A DNA stretch of 20,583 nucleotides from contig JAQIWT010000429.1 of the NCBI GenBank assembly GCA_034696485.1, positions 1 through 20,583 on the forward strand, read 5' to 3'. This document shows, one piece after another, positions 20,495-20,583 of this stretch; positions within the stretch are counted from its first letter, which is position 1, and each line of letters opens with the position of its first letter. The position numbers and the translations under genes were made by a program. The DNA is from Isohypsibius dastychi. Lineage: Eukaryota > Tardigrada > Eutardigrada > Parachela > Isohypsibiidae. The notes under the pieces are model-generated. The model was given only the letters and a program-made list of their open reading frames with translations. It was not told where the DNA came from and did no database searches.

Positions 20495-20583
20495 GTTACG
20501 TCACGCACGATACGCTACGTCACGTACGATACGCTACGTCACGTACGATACGCTACGTCACGTACGATACGCTACGTCACGTA
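20495..20583 (+). repeat. 19-bp tandem repeat running off the window
   Basis: The unit is GCTACGTCACGTACGATAC. Units start at 20495 (two substitutions), 20514, 20533, 20552 and 20571 (cut by the window end). The inner units are identical, implying recent amplification. It contains TACGTCA and the palindrome CGTACG. Its full length cannot be seen. Confidence 0.95.

Noticed and set aside
1-20583. tRNA, rRNA or other structured RNA genes
   Set aside because: I looked for cloverleaf-like and box A/box B patterns by eye and found none that were convincing. A covariance-model search would be needed to exclude them.

Overview
The window looks like animal nuclear DNA. Genes are split by short spliceosomal introns (mostly about 50-170 bp, GT-AG) and lie on both strands. 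The recognisable proteins are metazoan in style: BTB-BACK-kelch-like proteins, an apolipoprotein-D-type lipocalin and mitochondrial ribosomal protein mL42. The acceptors are not the uniform TTTTCAG of Caenorhabditis. A compact invertebrate genome, possibly a tardigrade or other ecdysozoan, fits best, but the species cannot be fixed from sequence alone.

Left part (about 0.3-14.4 kb): a tandem array of one BTB-BACK-kelch-like family, all on the + strand. Copy A (384-3424) is a pseudogene. It has a lost splice donor, two internal deletions and two 1-nt insertions. Copy B (about 5158-8443) appears intact and unusual: an internal duplication gives BTB-BACK(partial)-BTB-BACK-kelch-like. Copy D (9388-9713) is a decayed fragment of the last two exons. 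Copy C (10386-13815) is an intact ten-exon gene of 783 codons. A and C share about 4 kb including 5' and 3' flanks, so they arose by segmental duplication. The gaps between copies hold mobile or repetitive DNA: a 412-bp C-run-bounded element with six TGACGTMA boxes at an exact 18-bp period, and a 175-bp TA-flanked MITE.

Right part (about 14.5-20.6 kb): four unrelated genes. A secreted lipocalin (+) has six exons and ends at 15747. Then three genes lie on the - strand: a DUF1264/oil-body-associated-protein-like gene (three exons, 245 aa), mL42 (three exons, 151 aa, mitochondrial presequence), and the 3' end of a gene whose product has Trp-Asp clusters and repeated K-P-x-P-A-A motifs. The latter's 5' part lies beyond the window. 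The right edge runs into a 19-bp satellite-like tandem repeat, after a C9-AA-G11 hairpin.

The BTB proteins of the left part are plausible substrate adaptors for cullin-3 ubiquitin ligases and form a lineage-specific, fast-changing set. The right-hand genes look like independent housekeeping or metabolic genes. The most notable points are the double BTB-BACK gene, the periodic CRE-like array, and a DUF1264 gene in an animal-like context.
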